Source of the DNA: Streptomyces pactum
GTDB taxonomy: Bacteria; Actinomycetota; Actinomycetes; Streptomycetales; Streptomycetaceae
Direction of reading: 5' to 3'
Length of the DNA: 64,000 bases
Assembly (NCBI RefSeq): GCF_016031615.1
Contig: NZ_JACYXC010000001.1
Coordinates: forward strand, 5,456,001 to 5,520,000
Of this stretch, positions 26,872-35,758 are shown one piece after another (positions within the stretch are counted from its first letter, which is position 1; each line of letters starts with the position of its first letter). The translations under genes were made by a program, and so were the position numbers. Below the pieces are notes generated by a model. That model saw only the letters and a program-made list of their open reading frames with translations. It did no database searches and was not told where the DNA came from.

Positions 26872-27813
26872 TCAGCGGCCGAACGCCTGGGTCCACCAGG
26901 GGCCGCCCTCGCCGAAGTACACCCCCACCCCCAGGGTGCGGAAGTCGCAGTCGAGGATGTTCGCCCGGTGGCCGGGGCTGTCCATCCACGAGTCCATCAC
27001 CGACCGGGCGTCCGGCTGTCCGCGCGCTATGTTCTCCGCGCCCAGGGTGTCGATGCCCGCCTGCCGGGCGCGCTCGAACGGGTCCCGGCCGTCCGGGTCG
27101 GTGTGGCCGAAGAAGCCGCGCACCGCCATGTCCTCGCTGAAGTCCCGGGCCAGTGCGGCGAGCCGGGGGTCGGCGGTGAGCGGTGCGCAGCCCGCGGCGG
27201 TCCGCTCCTGGTTGACCAGCGTGAGCACCTCGCGCGCCGCCGCGTCGGACGGTGCCGGGCCGGTGGGCGTACCGGTCGGCGGGGGCGCGGCCGTGCCGGT
27301 GGCCGTGGCCGTCGCGGTGGGCGCCGGCCGGGTCCACGGCCCCCGGGGCCCGGACGGTCCCCCGCCGAAGGGGTGGCCGTCGGGCCGGCCGGCGGAGGCG
27401 GACGGGGCGCGGGCGGTGGTGGACGGTCCGGCGGTGCCGGGTGGAGGTCCGCCAGATGGGCGTGGCCGGGTGTCCGGGGCGCGCGGTCCGCGGCGGGGTG
27501 GTGAGGGGCCGGACGGGGAGGGCGGTCTCGGGGCCGGCGCCGGCGGGTGACCGGGCCCGCCCCGGGCGGCGCGCCGACCCGGACCCGGTCGGCCCGGACC
27601 GCCGGCCGGGCCGGGCCCGGCGACCAGGACCCCGGAGTGCACGGCCAGCGCGCCCAGCAGCACGGCCGCCGTCCCGCCCAGCAGCCCGGTGCGGACCGGC
27701 GCCGTCCGGCCGAAGCGGGTACCCGGCGACCGGCGGGGCGCGACGCGGGCGCGCGGTGTGCCGGGCGGCGGCTCCGGCGGCGGAACGGGAGCGGAGCGCC
27801 GATGGCGGCCCAT
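26872..27813 (-). CDS. CAP-domain (SCP/PR1-like) membrane-anchored extracellular protein
   Basis: 313 aa. A basic N-terminus and one hydrophobic segment (~residues 42-62, TGLLGGTAAVLLGALAVHSG) act as an uncleaved anchor. Then ~120 residues of Pro/Gly/Thr-rich linker, then a CAP domain (~195-313): VLTLVNQERTAAGCAPL, FFGHTDPDGRDPFER, GAENIARG, VMDSWMDSPGHRANILD and a final GGPWWTQAFG. Bacterial CAP proteins are wall-associated and of uncertain chemistry. Its promoter region contains the 40-bp palindrome at 27836-27875. Confidence 0.9.
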   Translation of the reverse strand: MGRHRRSAPVPPPEPPPGTPRARVAPRRSPGTRFGRTAPVRTGLLGGTAAVLLGALAVHSGVLVAGPGPAGGPGRPGPGRRAARGGPGHPPAPAPRPPSPSGPSPPRRGPRAPDTRPRPSGGPPPGTAGPSTTARAPSASAGRPDGHPFGGGPSGPRGPWTRPAPTATATATGTAAPPPTGTPTGPAPSDAAAREVLTLVNQERTAAGCAPLTADPRLAALARDFSEDMAVRGFFGHTDPDGRDPFERARQAGIDTLGAENIARGQPDARSVMDSWMDSPGHRANILDCDFRTLGVGVYFGEGGPWWTQAFGR

Positions 27814-27835
27814 CCACGGTCCTCCTCAGTCCTCA

Positions 27836-27875
27836 GCTCAACCAGCGTCACTCGTTCGAGTGAGTCTTGTTGAGC
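27836..27875. promoter_or_regulatory. 40-bp nested palindrome between CAP gene and acyP
   Basis: Outer arms GCTCAAC (27836-27842) and GTTGAGC (27869-27875), inner arms CACTCG (27849-27854) and CGAGTG (27857-27862), all perfect and sharing one centre at 27855/27856. Half of each 6-nt spacer also matches, giving 16 of 20 pairs. It lies 23 nt upstream of the CAP start and 85 nt before acyP, so a dimer-of-dimers operator is likely. Confidence 0.75.
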
Positions 27876-27948
27876 CGGGACTGTACGCCATGGCCGGCCC
27901 CGCCCCCGCCCGGCGGTCCCGGGTACGGCCCGGCGGCGGCCGGACGGT

Positions 27949-27954
27949 TAGCGT
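27949..27954 (+). promoter_or_regulatory. -10 hexamer for acyP
   Basis: TAGCGT ends 6 nt before ATG 27961; no SD. Suggests a leaderless transcript. Confidence 0.4.
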
Positions 27955-27960
27955 GCCCCC

Positions 27961-28242
27961 ATGACTGACAACGTCCGCCTCACCGCCTGGGTCCGCGGCC
28001 GGGTGCAGGGTGTCGGCTTCCGCTGGTACACCCGGGCCACCGCACTCGCCATCGGGGACCTCACCGGTTTCGCCTCGAACCTCGACGACGGCCGGGTGCA
28101 GGTGGTCGCCGAGGGGCCCCGGCCGGCGTGCGAGCGGCTGCTCGACTGGCTGCGCGGGGACGACACGCCCGGGCGCGTGGACGGAGTCACCGAGATCTGG
28201 GGCACACCGCGCGGCGGTTACCGGGGCTTCGAGACCCGCTGA
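27961..28242 (+). CDS. acyP: Acylphosphatase
   Basis: 93 aa, complete. Conserved GRVQGVGFRWYTRATA loop with the phosphate-binding Arg21, and Asn40 in FASNLDDG; ends GFETR. Hydrolyses acyl phosphates such as carbamoyl or acetyl phosphate. No neighbour suggests a specific pathway. Confidence 0.95.
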   Translation: MTDNVRLTAWVRGRVQGVGFRWYTRATALAIGDLTGFASNLDDGRVQVVAEGPRPACERLLDWLRGDDTPGRVDGVTEIWGTPRGGYRGFETR

Positions 28243-28617
28243 CGACCGGCCGCGGCGGGCGCCCGCGCACCGGCGCCCGGGGCCGGCGCGCGGATGTGCG
28301 CCCGGCGGAAACCGGCTGGTGGTTGCCAATTCCGCCGTCCCGTGGAAGGCTGCGGGCCAAGGAAGATCTCTCCACCCCGACGGGGCCCCGACGAGCGGGC
28401 GCTGCCGCCGTCCGGCCGCAGTGTGCCCTGGGCCCGGCAGATGATGCGGGGTGTGATCGTGTTGACCGGCCCACCTTTTGGTGAGACTCTGGAAGCCCCG
28501 CGCACCTCGCATGTTCGCCATTGAGCACGGCAAAGGAATGGCGGGCACCGCGGGTGCGAAAATCCCTCACGACCCACACCGCATCGGTCGGTCACTCAGT
28601 GTGGAGGACCATCCAAA
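28243..28617. other. Non-coding region acyP to the coiled-coil gene
   Basis: About 375 nt. Lower GC than the surroundings towards 28440-28600, which suggests a regulatory region, but I could not fix a convincing -35/-10 pair (TTGACC at 28462-28467 is a possible -35). An SD-like gtggagga precedes ATG 28618. Confidence 0.45.
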
Positions 28618-28827
28618 ATGGCAAAGGCGCTTCTCGGATACGTCGGCGGTTCCGACCCCCGAGTCCTCGCCGAAATGCGACGGCTTCAGCAGCGTGTCCA
28701 GGACCTGGAATCCGAGCTGGTACGGATGCAGGCCGAGAACGACGCACTGTCGGCCGCCGCCGCTCGCCGGGGCGACTCACTCCTCGACGGCATCGACGTG
28801 TCCAAGGCGGAGCCTGCGCTTGCCTGA
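28618..28827 (+). CDS. Conserved 69-aa coiled-coil protein upstream of smc
   Basis: MAKALLGYVGGSDPRVLAEMRRLQQRVQDLESELVRMQAENDALSAAAARRG... Residues ~14-48 form a short leucine-zipper-like coiled coil (L/V/M at heptad positions); the C-terminal 20 residues are polar. As I recall, orthologues sit here in many Streptomyces and are annotated hypothetical. Good SD, own terminator, so certainly expressed as a small protein. Role unknown; the gene next door is smc. Confidence 0.85.
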   Translation: MAKALLGYVGGSDPRVLAEMRRLQQRVQDLESELVRMQAENDALSAAAARRGDSLLDGIDVSKAEPALA

Positions 28828-28882
28828 CCGCGTCCCCTCCGGGGCCGGCCGGGCTGCATAGTCAGCCGCTTCGAGAATCTGC

Positions 28883-28904
28883 AAGGGACGCCTCGGCGTC
28901 CCTT
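28883..28904 (+). terminator. Terminator after the 69-aa gene
   Basis: 10-bp stem aagggacgcc / ggcgtccctt, then CGTCGTTTCTTCCCC, a T/C-rich tail. Confidence 0.8.
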
Positions 28905-29069
28905 CGTCGTTTCTTCCCCCCGCTCCTCAGACGTTCGTACCGGCTCCCCCGACGTTCGTCCGGATGCCGCTCCGGTGGCACCTGAGCGTTCCTTACCGAT
29001 GGATGTGCCCCCCGCCTTCCTGGGCGAAACCGAAAAGGTGACGGAATCCGGGGGCCGGAACCCAGGGAG

Positions 29070-29075
29070 TAGAGT
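29070..29075 (+). promoter_or_regulatory. -10 hexamer for smc
   Basis: TAGAGT ends 8 nt before GTG 29084. No SD between them, so smc mRNA is probably leaderless or nearly so. Confidence 0.4.
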
Positions 29076-29083
29076 CCCACGGC

Positions 29084-32000
29084 GTGCACCTCAAGAGCCT
29101 GACGCTACGAGGCTTCAAGTCCTTCGCCTCCGCCACGACGCTCCGCTTCGAACCGGGCATCACCTGCGTCGTCGGCCCCAACGGGTCGGGCAAGTCCAAC
29201 GTCGTGGACGCGCTGTCCTGGGTGATGGGGGAGCAGGGCGCGAAGTCGCTGCGCGGCGGGAAGATGGAGGACGTCATCTTCGCCGGGACCACCGGCCGCC
29301 CCCCGCTGGGCCGGGCCGAGGTCTCGCTGACCATCGACAACTCCGACGGCGCCCTGCCGATCGAGTACGCCGAGGTCACCATCACCCGGACCATGTTCCG
29401 CAACGGCGGCAGCGAGTACCAGATCAACGGCGACACCTGCCGGCTGCTGGACATCCAGGAACTCCTCTCCGACTCCGGCATCGGCCGGGAGATGCACGTC
29501 ATCGTCGGCCAGGGCCAGCTCGACTCGGTGCTGCACGCCGACCCGGCCGGGCGCCGCGCCTTCATCGAGGAGGCCGCCGGGGTCCTCAAGCACCGCAAGC
29601 GCAAGGAGAAGGCGCTGCGCAAGCTGGACGCCATGCGGGCCAACCTGGCCCGCGTCCAGGACCTCACCGACGAGCTGCGCCGGCAGCTCAAACCCCTGGG
29701 CCGGCAGGCCGCGGTGGCCCGCCGGGCCGCGGTGATCCAGGCGGACCTGCGGGACGCCCGGCTGCGGCTGCTCGCCGACGACCTGGTCACCCTGCGCGAG
29801 GCGCTGCGCGCCGAGATCGCCGACGAGGCCGCCCTCAAGGAGCGCAAGGAGGCCGCCGAGGCCCGGCTGCAGGCCGCCCGGCGGCGGGAGGCCGCGCTGG
29901 AGGAGCAGGTGCGCACGCTCACCCCCCGGCTCCGGCGGGCCCAGCAGACCTGGTACGAGCTGTCCCAGCTCGCCGAGCGGGTGCGCGGCACCATCAGCCT
30001 CGCCGACGCCCGGGTGGCCGGCGCCACCTCCGCCCCGGTGGAGGAGCGGCGCGGCCGGGACCCGGAGGACCTGGAGCGGGAGGCCGCCCGGATCAGGGAG
30101 CAGGAGGCGGAGCTGACGGCCGCCCTGGAGGCGGCGAGCCGGGCCCTGGAGGACACCGTCGGCCACCGCGCCGAACTGGAGCGCCGGCTGGCCGAGGAGG
30201 AGCGCCGCCTCAAGGACGCGGCCCGCGCCGTGGCCGACCGCCGGGAGGGCATTGCCCGGCTGACCGGCCAGGTCACCGCCGCCCGCGGCCGGGCCGCCTC
30301 CGCCCAGGCCGAGATCGACCGGCTGGTGCTCGCCGCCGACGAGGCCCGGCAGCGGGCCGCCGCCGCGCAGGAGGAGTACGAGCGGCGGCAGGCCGAGGTG
30401 GACGGGCTGGACGCCGGTGACCTGGCCCTGGCCGAGCGCCACGAGGCCGCCCGGCGGGCCCTGGCCGATGCCGACGCGGCCTGGACCGCCGCCCGGGAGG
30501 CCGCCACCGCCGCCGAACGCGAACGCGCCGCCACCGCCGCCCGCCACGAGGCGCTCGCCCTCGGCCTGCGTCGCAAGGACGGCAGCGGCACGCTGCTGGC
30601 CGCCTCCGGCCACCTGGCCGGGCTGCTCGGACCGGCCGCCGAACTGCTCACCGTCGCCCCCGGCCACGAGGTGCCGGTCGCCGCCGCGCTGGGCGCCGCC
30701 GCCGACGCCGTGGCCGTCTCCGGCCCGGCCGCGGCGGCCGACGCCCTGCGGCTGCTGCGGAAGCAGGACGCCGGGCGCGCCGCCCTGCTGCTGGACGGGC
30801 CTGCCGCGCCGCACCCCCCGCCGGCCGCGCCAGTCCCGCCCGGCGCACGGCCGGCGGCGGACCTGGTGAGCGGGCCGCCCGGCCTGGTGGCCGCGGTCCG
30901 CCGGCTGCTGCGCGACGTGGTGGTGGTCCGCACCCTGGAGGAGGCCGAGGACGTGGTCGCCGCGGACCCGCGGTGGACCGCCGTCACCGCCGAGGGTGAC
31001 CTGCTCGGCGCGCACTACGCGCACGGCGGTTCGGCCGGCGCCCCCAGCCTGCTGGAGGTCCAGGCGTCGGTGGACGAGGCCGCGGCCCGTCTGGCCGGCC
31101 TGGACGCCCGGTGCGCCGAACTCGCCCGCGCCCAGGCCGAGGCGGCGGAGCGGCGGGAGCGGTGCGCCGCCGAGGTGGACGGGCTGGCCGCCCGCCGCAG
31201 CGCCGCGGACCGGGAGAAGTCGCAGGTCGCGCAGGCGCTGGGGCGACTGGCCGGGCAGGCCAGGGCGGCCGCCGGGGAGGCCGGGCGCGGCGCGGCCGCG
31301 GTGGCCCGGGCCGAGGAGGCGCTGCACGCCGCCCGGGAGCGGGCCGAGGAGCTGGCCGAACAGCTGGCGGTCGCCGAGGAGCAGGCCGCCGGTGACGGCG
31401 GCCTGGAGGAGCCCGACACCGCGGTACGCGACCGGCTGGCCGCGGACGGCGCCAACGCCCGGCAGACCGAGATGGAGGCCCGGCTCCAGGTCCGTACCCA
31501 CGAGGAGCGGGTCAAGGGGCTGGCCGGGCGCGCCGACGCGCTGGACCGGGCCGCCCGTGCCGAGCGCGAGGCGCGGGCCCGTGCCGAGCAGCGGCGGGCC
31601 CGGCTGCGGAACGAGGCGCGGGTGGCCGCCGCGGTGGCCGCCGGCGCCCGGCAGCTGCTGGCCCACGTGGAGGTGTCCCTGGCGCGGGCGGCGGCCGACC
31701 GCGACACCGCCGAACGCCTGCGCGGCGAGCGGGAGCGGGAACTGACCGCCGAGCGCGAGCGGGGCCGGGAACTCGCCGCGGAGCTGGACAAGCTGACGGA
31801 CTCGGTGCACCGCGGTGAGGTGCTGGGGGCCGAGAAGCGGCTGCGCATCGAGCAGCTGGAGACCAGGGCCATGGAGGAACTGGGCGTCGAGCCGGCCGTG
31901 CTGCTCGCCGAGTACGGCCCGGACCAGCCGGTTCCCCCGTCGCCGCCGGCCGACGGGGAGCGGCTGCCGGAGGACCCCGGGCACCCGCGGAACCGTCCGG

Positions 32001-32731
32001 TGCCGTTCGTCCGGGCCGAGCAGGAGAAGCGGCTGAAGGCGGCCGAACGCGCCTACCAGCAGCTGGGGAAGGTCAACCCGCTGGCGCTGGAGGAGTTCGC
32101 GGCACTGGAGGAGCGGCACCGGTTCCTCTCCGAGCAGCTGGAGGACCTGAAGAAGACCCGGGCCGACCTGCTGCGGGTGGTCAAGGAGGTGGACGAGCGG
32201 GTCGAGCAGGTGTTCACCGAGGCGTTCCGGGACACCGCCCGGGAGTTCGAGGGGGTGTTCTCCCGCCTCTTCCCCGGCGGCGAGGGCCGACTGGTCCTCA
32301 CCGACCCGGACGACATGCTGACCACCGGCGTGGACGTGGAGGCCCGCCCGCCGGGCAAGAAGGTCAAGCGGCTGTCCCTGCTGTCGGGCGGCGAGCGGTC
32401 CCTGACCGCGGTGGCCCTGCTGGTGTCGATCTTCAAGGCCAGGCCCAGCCCGTTCTACGTGATGGACGAGGTCGAGGCGGCGCTGGACGACACCAATCTG
32501 CAGCGGCTGATCCGGATCATGGAGGAACTCCAGGAGAGCTCCCAGCTGATCGTGATCACCCACCAGAAGCGGACCATGGAGGTCGCCGACGCGCTGTACG
32601 GGGTCTCCATGCAGGGCGACGGCGTCTCCAAGGTCATCAGCCAGCGGCTGCGCCGGCCGGCGGACCGCACCGGCCTGCCGGCCCCCGCTGCCGGGGCGCA
32701 CCCGGTGACGACCGGACCCGTCTCGGGGTAA
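29084..32731 (+). CDS. smc: Chromosome segregation ATPase SMC
   Basis: 1215 aa from GTG 29084. Walker A GPNGSGKSN at residues 31-39, Q-loop region VIVGQGQLDSVL, a long coiled coil (~170-480 and ~655-960), a hinge (~500-640, GHEVPVAAALGAAADAVAV), the ABC signature LLSGGERSLTA at ~1099 and Walker B FYVMDEVEAALDD at ~1124. It organises and segregates the chromosome with ScpAB. The C-terminal ~25 residues after SKVISQRLRRP are a non-conserved proline tail. Confidence 0.97.
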   Translation: MHLKSLTLRGFKSFASATTLRFEPGITCVVGPNGSGKSNVVDALSWVMGEQGAKSLRGGKMEDVIFAGTTGRPPLGRAEVSLTIDNSDGALPIEYAEVTITRTMFRNGGSEYQINGDTCRLLDIQELLSDSGIGREMHVIVGQGQLDSVLHADPAGRRAFIEEAAGVLKHRKRKEKALRKLDAMRANLARVQDLTDELRRQLKPLGRQAAVARRAAVIQADLRDARLRLLADDLVTLREALRAEIADEAALKERKEAAEARLQAARRREAALEEQVRTLTPRLRRAQQTWYELSQLAERVRGTISLADARVAGATSAPVEERRGRDPEDLEREAARIREQEAELTAALEAASRALEDTVGHRAELERRLAEEERRLKDAARAVADRREGIARLTGQVTAARGRAASAQAEIDRLVLAADEARQRAAAAQEEYERRQAEVDGLDAGDLALAERHEAARRALADADAAWTAAREAATAAERERAATAARHEALALGLRRKDGSGTLLAASGHLAGLLGPAAELLTVAPGHEVPVAAALGAAADAVAVSGPAAAADALRLLRKQDAGRAALLLDGPAAPHPPPAAPVPPGARPAADLVSGPPGLVAAVRRLLRDVVVVRTLEEAEDVVAADPRWTAVTAEGDLLGAHYAHGGSAGAPSLLEVQASVDEAAARLAGLDARCAELARAQAEAAERRERCAAEVDGLAARRSAADREKSQVAQALGRLAGQARAAAGEAGRGAAAVARAEEALHAARERAEELAEQLAVAEEQAAGDGGLEEPDTAVRDRLAADGANARQTEMEARLQVRTHEERVKGLAGRADALDRAARAEREARARAEQRRARLRNEARVAAAVAAGARQLLAHVEVSLARAAADRDTAERLRGERERELTAERERGRELAAELDKLTDSVHRGEVLGAEKRLRIEQLETRAMEELGVEPAVLLAEYGPDQPVPPSPPADGERLPEDPGHPRNRPVPFVRAEQEKRLKAAERAYQQLGKVNPLALEEFAALEERHRFLSEQLEDLKKTRADLLRVVKEVDERVEQVFTEAFRDTAREFEGVFSRLFPGGEGRLVLTDPDDMLTTGVDVEARPPGKKVKRLSLLSGGERSLTAVALLVSIFKARPSPFYVMDEVEAALDDTNLQRLIRIMEELQESSQLIVITHQKRTMEVADALYGVSMQGDGVSKVISQRLRRPADRTGLPAPAAGAHPVTTGPVSG

Positions 32732-32813
32732 CCGACGAGTAACCATCCGTCGCTCTTCACTTCTTGAAGTCGAGATCCTTCGAACTCCTGGCGGACTTCT
32801 TCATCACACCCTC

Positions 32814-32841
32814 TTGACTTCGAAAGGTGAAGGCATAGTCT
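32814..32841 (+). promoter_or_regulatory. Candidate glcP promoter
   Basis: TTGACT (32814-32819), 16 nt, TAGTCT (32836-32841) in an AT-rich stretch. A 12-bp palindrome ACTTCTTGAAGT at 32759-32770 and related ACTTC words upstream could bind a regulator. Confidence 0.5.
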
Positions 32842-32984
32842 CGGCAACGTTCTTCTCCTCTTCACAGGGTGTGGTCATGATCGTCGGGTGTACCCGGCGG
32901 TTCCCCGGGCAACCGGTCACAGACCACAACCGGTGAAGGATTCCCTCGACGCCCCGCAGCGCTGCCGGGCCACAGGAGCACACG

Positions 32985-34412
32985 TTGACGACCTCCGCGA
33001 CGGCGCAGGAGCCCACCGGGCGCACGGCCCCGGTGGACCACCTGGGCCACGTCATCTTCATCACCGCCGCCGCCGCGATGGGCGGTTTCCTCTTCGGCTA
33101 CGACAGCTCGGTGATCAACGGCGCGGTCGAGGCCGTCCGCGACCGGTACGACATCGGCTCCGCCGCCCTCGCCCAGGTCGTCGCCATCGCCCTGATCGGC
33201 TCGGCGATCGGCGCCGCCACCGCCGGCCGGCTCGCCGACCGCATCGGCCGCATCCGGGTCATGCGGATCTCCGCCGCGCTGTTCACCGTCAGCGCCGTCG
33301 GCTCCGCCCTGCCCTTCTCCCTGTGGGACCTGGCCATGTGGCGGGTGCTCGGCGGCATCGGCATCGGCATGGCCTCGGTCATCGGGCCCGCCTACATCGC
33401 CGAGGTCGCCCCGCCCGCCTACCGCGGCCGCCTCGCCTCCTTCCAACAGGCCGCCATCGTCATCGGCATCGCCGTCTCCCAGCTGGTCAACTGGGGCATC
33501 CTCAACCTCGCCGACGGCGACCAGCGCGGCGAGATCGCCGGCCTGGAGGCATGGCAGTGGATGCTCGGCGCGATGGTCGTCCCGGCCGTCCTGTACGGGC
33601 TGCTGTCCTTCGCCATCCCCGAGTCCCCGCGCTACCTGATCTCCGCGGGCCGCACCGAGCGGGCCCGCGCGGTGCTCGCCGAGGTGGAGGGCACGGACAC
33701 CGACCTCGACGCCCGCGTCGCCGAGATCCAGCAGGCCATGCGCCGGGAGCACCGCTCCACCTTCCGGGACCTGCTCGGCGGCCGCCTCGGCCTGCTGCCC
33801 GTGGTCTGGATCGGCATCGGCCTGTCGCTCTTCCAGCAGCTCGTCGGCATCAACGTGGCGTTCTACTACTCCGCCACGCTGTGGCAGTCGGTCGGCGTCG
33901 ATCCGGGCAGCTCCTTCTTCTACTCCTTCACCACCTCGATCGTGAACATCGCCGGCACCGTGATCGCGATGCTGCTGGTGGACCGGATCGGCCGCAAGCC
34001 GCTCGCCCTCGTCGGCTCCGCCGGCATGGCGGTCTCGCTCGCCCTGGTGGCCTGGGCCTTCTCCGCCAGGACCGGTACCGGCGACAACGTGGTGCTGCCC
34101 GACACCGAGGGCACCGTAGCCCTGGTCGCCGCCCACTTCTTCGTGCTCTTCTTCGCCCTCTCCTGGGGCGTGGTGGTCTGGGTGCTGCTCGGCGAGATGT
34201 TCCCCAACCGCATCCGCGCCGCCGCGCTGGGCGTCGCCGCCGCCGCGCAGTGGCTGGCCAACTGGGCCATCACCGCCAGCTTCCCCAGCCTCTCCGACTG
34301 GAACCTGCCGGGCACCTACCTGATCTACACCGGCTTCGCCGTGCTCTCGATCCCGTTCATCCTCAAGTGGGTGCCGGAGACCAAGGGCAAGGCGTTGGAG
34401 GAGATGGGCTGA
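32985..34412 (+). CDS. glcP: Glucose permease (major facilitator, sugar-porter family)
   Basis: 475 aa from TTG 32985 with SD aggag at 32974-32978. Twelve membrane segments; sugar-porter signatures GGFLFGYDSSVINGA (TM1), GRLADRIGRIRVM, PESPRYLISAGR after TM6, QQLVGINVAFYYS in TM7 and PETKGKALEEM at the end. In S. coelicolor the paralogue next to smc is glcP1, the main glucose importer and key to glucose repression; position and length (about 472 aa) match. A close sugar-porter paralogue is the only alternative. Confidence 0.9.
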   Translation: MTTSATAQEPTGRTAPVDHLGHVIFITAAAAMGGFLFGYDSSVINGAVEAVRDRYDIGSAALAQVVAIALIGSAIGAATAGRLADRIGRIRVMRISAALFTVSAVGSALPFSLWDLAMWRVLGGIGIGMASVIGPAYIAEVAPPAYRGRLASFQQAAIVIGIAVSQLVNWGILNLADGDQRGEIAGLEAWQWMLGAMVVPAVLYGLLSFAIPESPRYLISAGRTERARAVLAEVEGTDTDLDARVAEIQQAMRREHRSTFRDLLGGRLGLLPVVWIGIGLSLFQQLVGINVAFYYSATLWQSVGVDPGSSFFYSFTTSIVNIAGTVIAMLLVDRIGRKPLALVGSAGMAVSLALVAWAFSARTGTGDNVVLPDTEGTVALVAAHFFVLFFALSWGVVVWVLLGEMFPNRIRAAALGVAAAAQWLANWAITASFPSLSDWNLPGTYLIYTGFAVLSIPFILKWVPETKGKALEEMG

Positions 34413-34434
34413 CCCACCCCGCCGCCCACTCTCC

Positions 34435-35442
34435 TCAAGCGGCGGCTGCCCCGGTTCGCGGCGCGAGCCGGGGCAGCACCCGTTCCACGAACAGCCGCAG
34501 CGACCGCTGCCCCTCCGCCACCGGCATCCCCCCGCACAGCGGGTGCAGCACCAGACTGGTGCGCCGCCCCTCGGCCCGCGCGAACGCCACACAGTCCTCC
34601 GGCGTCATCACCCGGTACACCCCCTCCCGGCGCAGTGCCGCGGCGTCGCGCGCGGCGGACCGCACCGGGGCGGGGGAGTCCGCCGGACATCGCGAACCGT
34701 AGGACCGGGCCTCGTGCAGCAGATGCCGCCCGTACCGGTCCCACACCCGGTCCGGGTCCTCCGCGCAGTGCACCACCACGGTGCGCCGCGCCGGCATCAG
34801 GCACCACCCCGGCGTGCCGTACTCGGCCCGCCGCGCGTGGTAGTACGTCTCCAGCGCCGGCAGGTGCGCCCCCGGCGCGAACGGCAGCCCCAGCCGGGCC
34901 GCCCGCCGCGCCGCCGCCCGCGAGCTGCCGCCCACCAGCAGCGGCGGATGCGGATTGCTGTACGGCCGCGGGGTGATCCGCACCCGCCGCCCGTGGTACG
35001 CGAAGGGCTCGCCCGACCAGGCGGCGAGCAGGATCTCCAGCGCCTCGTCCTGGAGCGCCCCGCGCCGCGCCCAGTCCTTGCCGTGGGTGGCGTACTCCTG
35101 CGGCCGGAACCCCGTCCCGGCCACCGTCACCAGCCGGCCCCCGCCGGTCAGGTCCAGCACCGCGATGTCCTCCGCCAGCCGCAGCGGGTCGTACAGCGGC
35201 ACGGTCAGCGCGCACACCGTGACCGTCACCGTCCGGGTGGCGCCCAGCACCGCCCCCGCGAAGGTCAGCGGCGAGGGCAGCCAGCCGCCCGCCACCCCGT
35301 GGTGCTCCTCGGTCTGCACCATGGTGATGCCGTGGCCGTCCGCGTACGCGGCCATCTCCAGGGCCGCCGCGTACCGCCGGGCGAGGGACTGGCGGTCCGC
35401 TTCGGGATCGACGAGGTTGAACCGGAGAACCGTGACAGGCAT
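34435..35442 (-). CDS. Luciferase-like (LLM) flavin-dependent oxidoreductase
   Basis: 335 aa from ATG 35442 with SD GGAGGGG. TIM-barrel F420/FMN-dependent fold: RYAAALEMAAYADGHG, VQTEEHHGVAGGWLPSP, LAEDIAVLDLTGGGRL and PPLLVGGSSRAAARRAA. The C-terminal third is diverged. Substrate unknown. Convergent with glcP (23 nt apart). F420 use is plausible because cofC is in the same window, but cofactor choice cannot be read from the sequence. Confidence 0.88.
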   Translation of the reverse strand: MPVTVLRFNLVDPEADRQSLARRYAAALEMAAYADGHGITMVQTEEHHGVAGGWLPSPLTFAGAVLGATRTVTVTVCALTVPLYDPLRLAEDIAVLDLTGGGRLVTVAGTGFRPQEYATHGKDWARRGALQDEALEILLAAWSGEPFAYHGRRVRITPRPYSNPHPPLLVGGSSRAAARRAARLGLPFAPGAHLPALETYYHARRAEYGTPGWCLMPARRTVVVHCAEDPDRVWDRYGRHLLHEARSYGSRCPADSPAPVRSAARDAAALRREGVYRVMTPEDCVAFARAEGRRTSLVLHPLCGGMPVAEGQRSLRLFVERVLPRLAPRTGAAAA

Positions 35443-35758
35443 GACAGACGCCCCTCCGCCGTGAGGTGTGGTCCGGTGCGTGGACCGTAGTTGACGCGAT
35501 GTCAGGTGAACAGGGGGCGGGTGGGCATCTCGCCGCACCGGCAACCGGCCCGGGCACCACCCCGGCGGGTATGGCGCGCGTCACATCGCCGGTCCGCCCC
35601 CGGGTGGACGCGGAACCGGCGCACAGCGGTCCGCGGAGGGGCGCCACCGCACCGGACCGGCCCGAGCGGGCCCGTGGGCACACCGCGCGGCACACCACCG
35701 AAAGCCGCATACCGGGCGGCGCCACAATTCCCGGAGCGTGGCTGATACTGAGAGGGTT

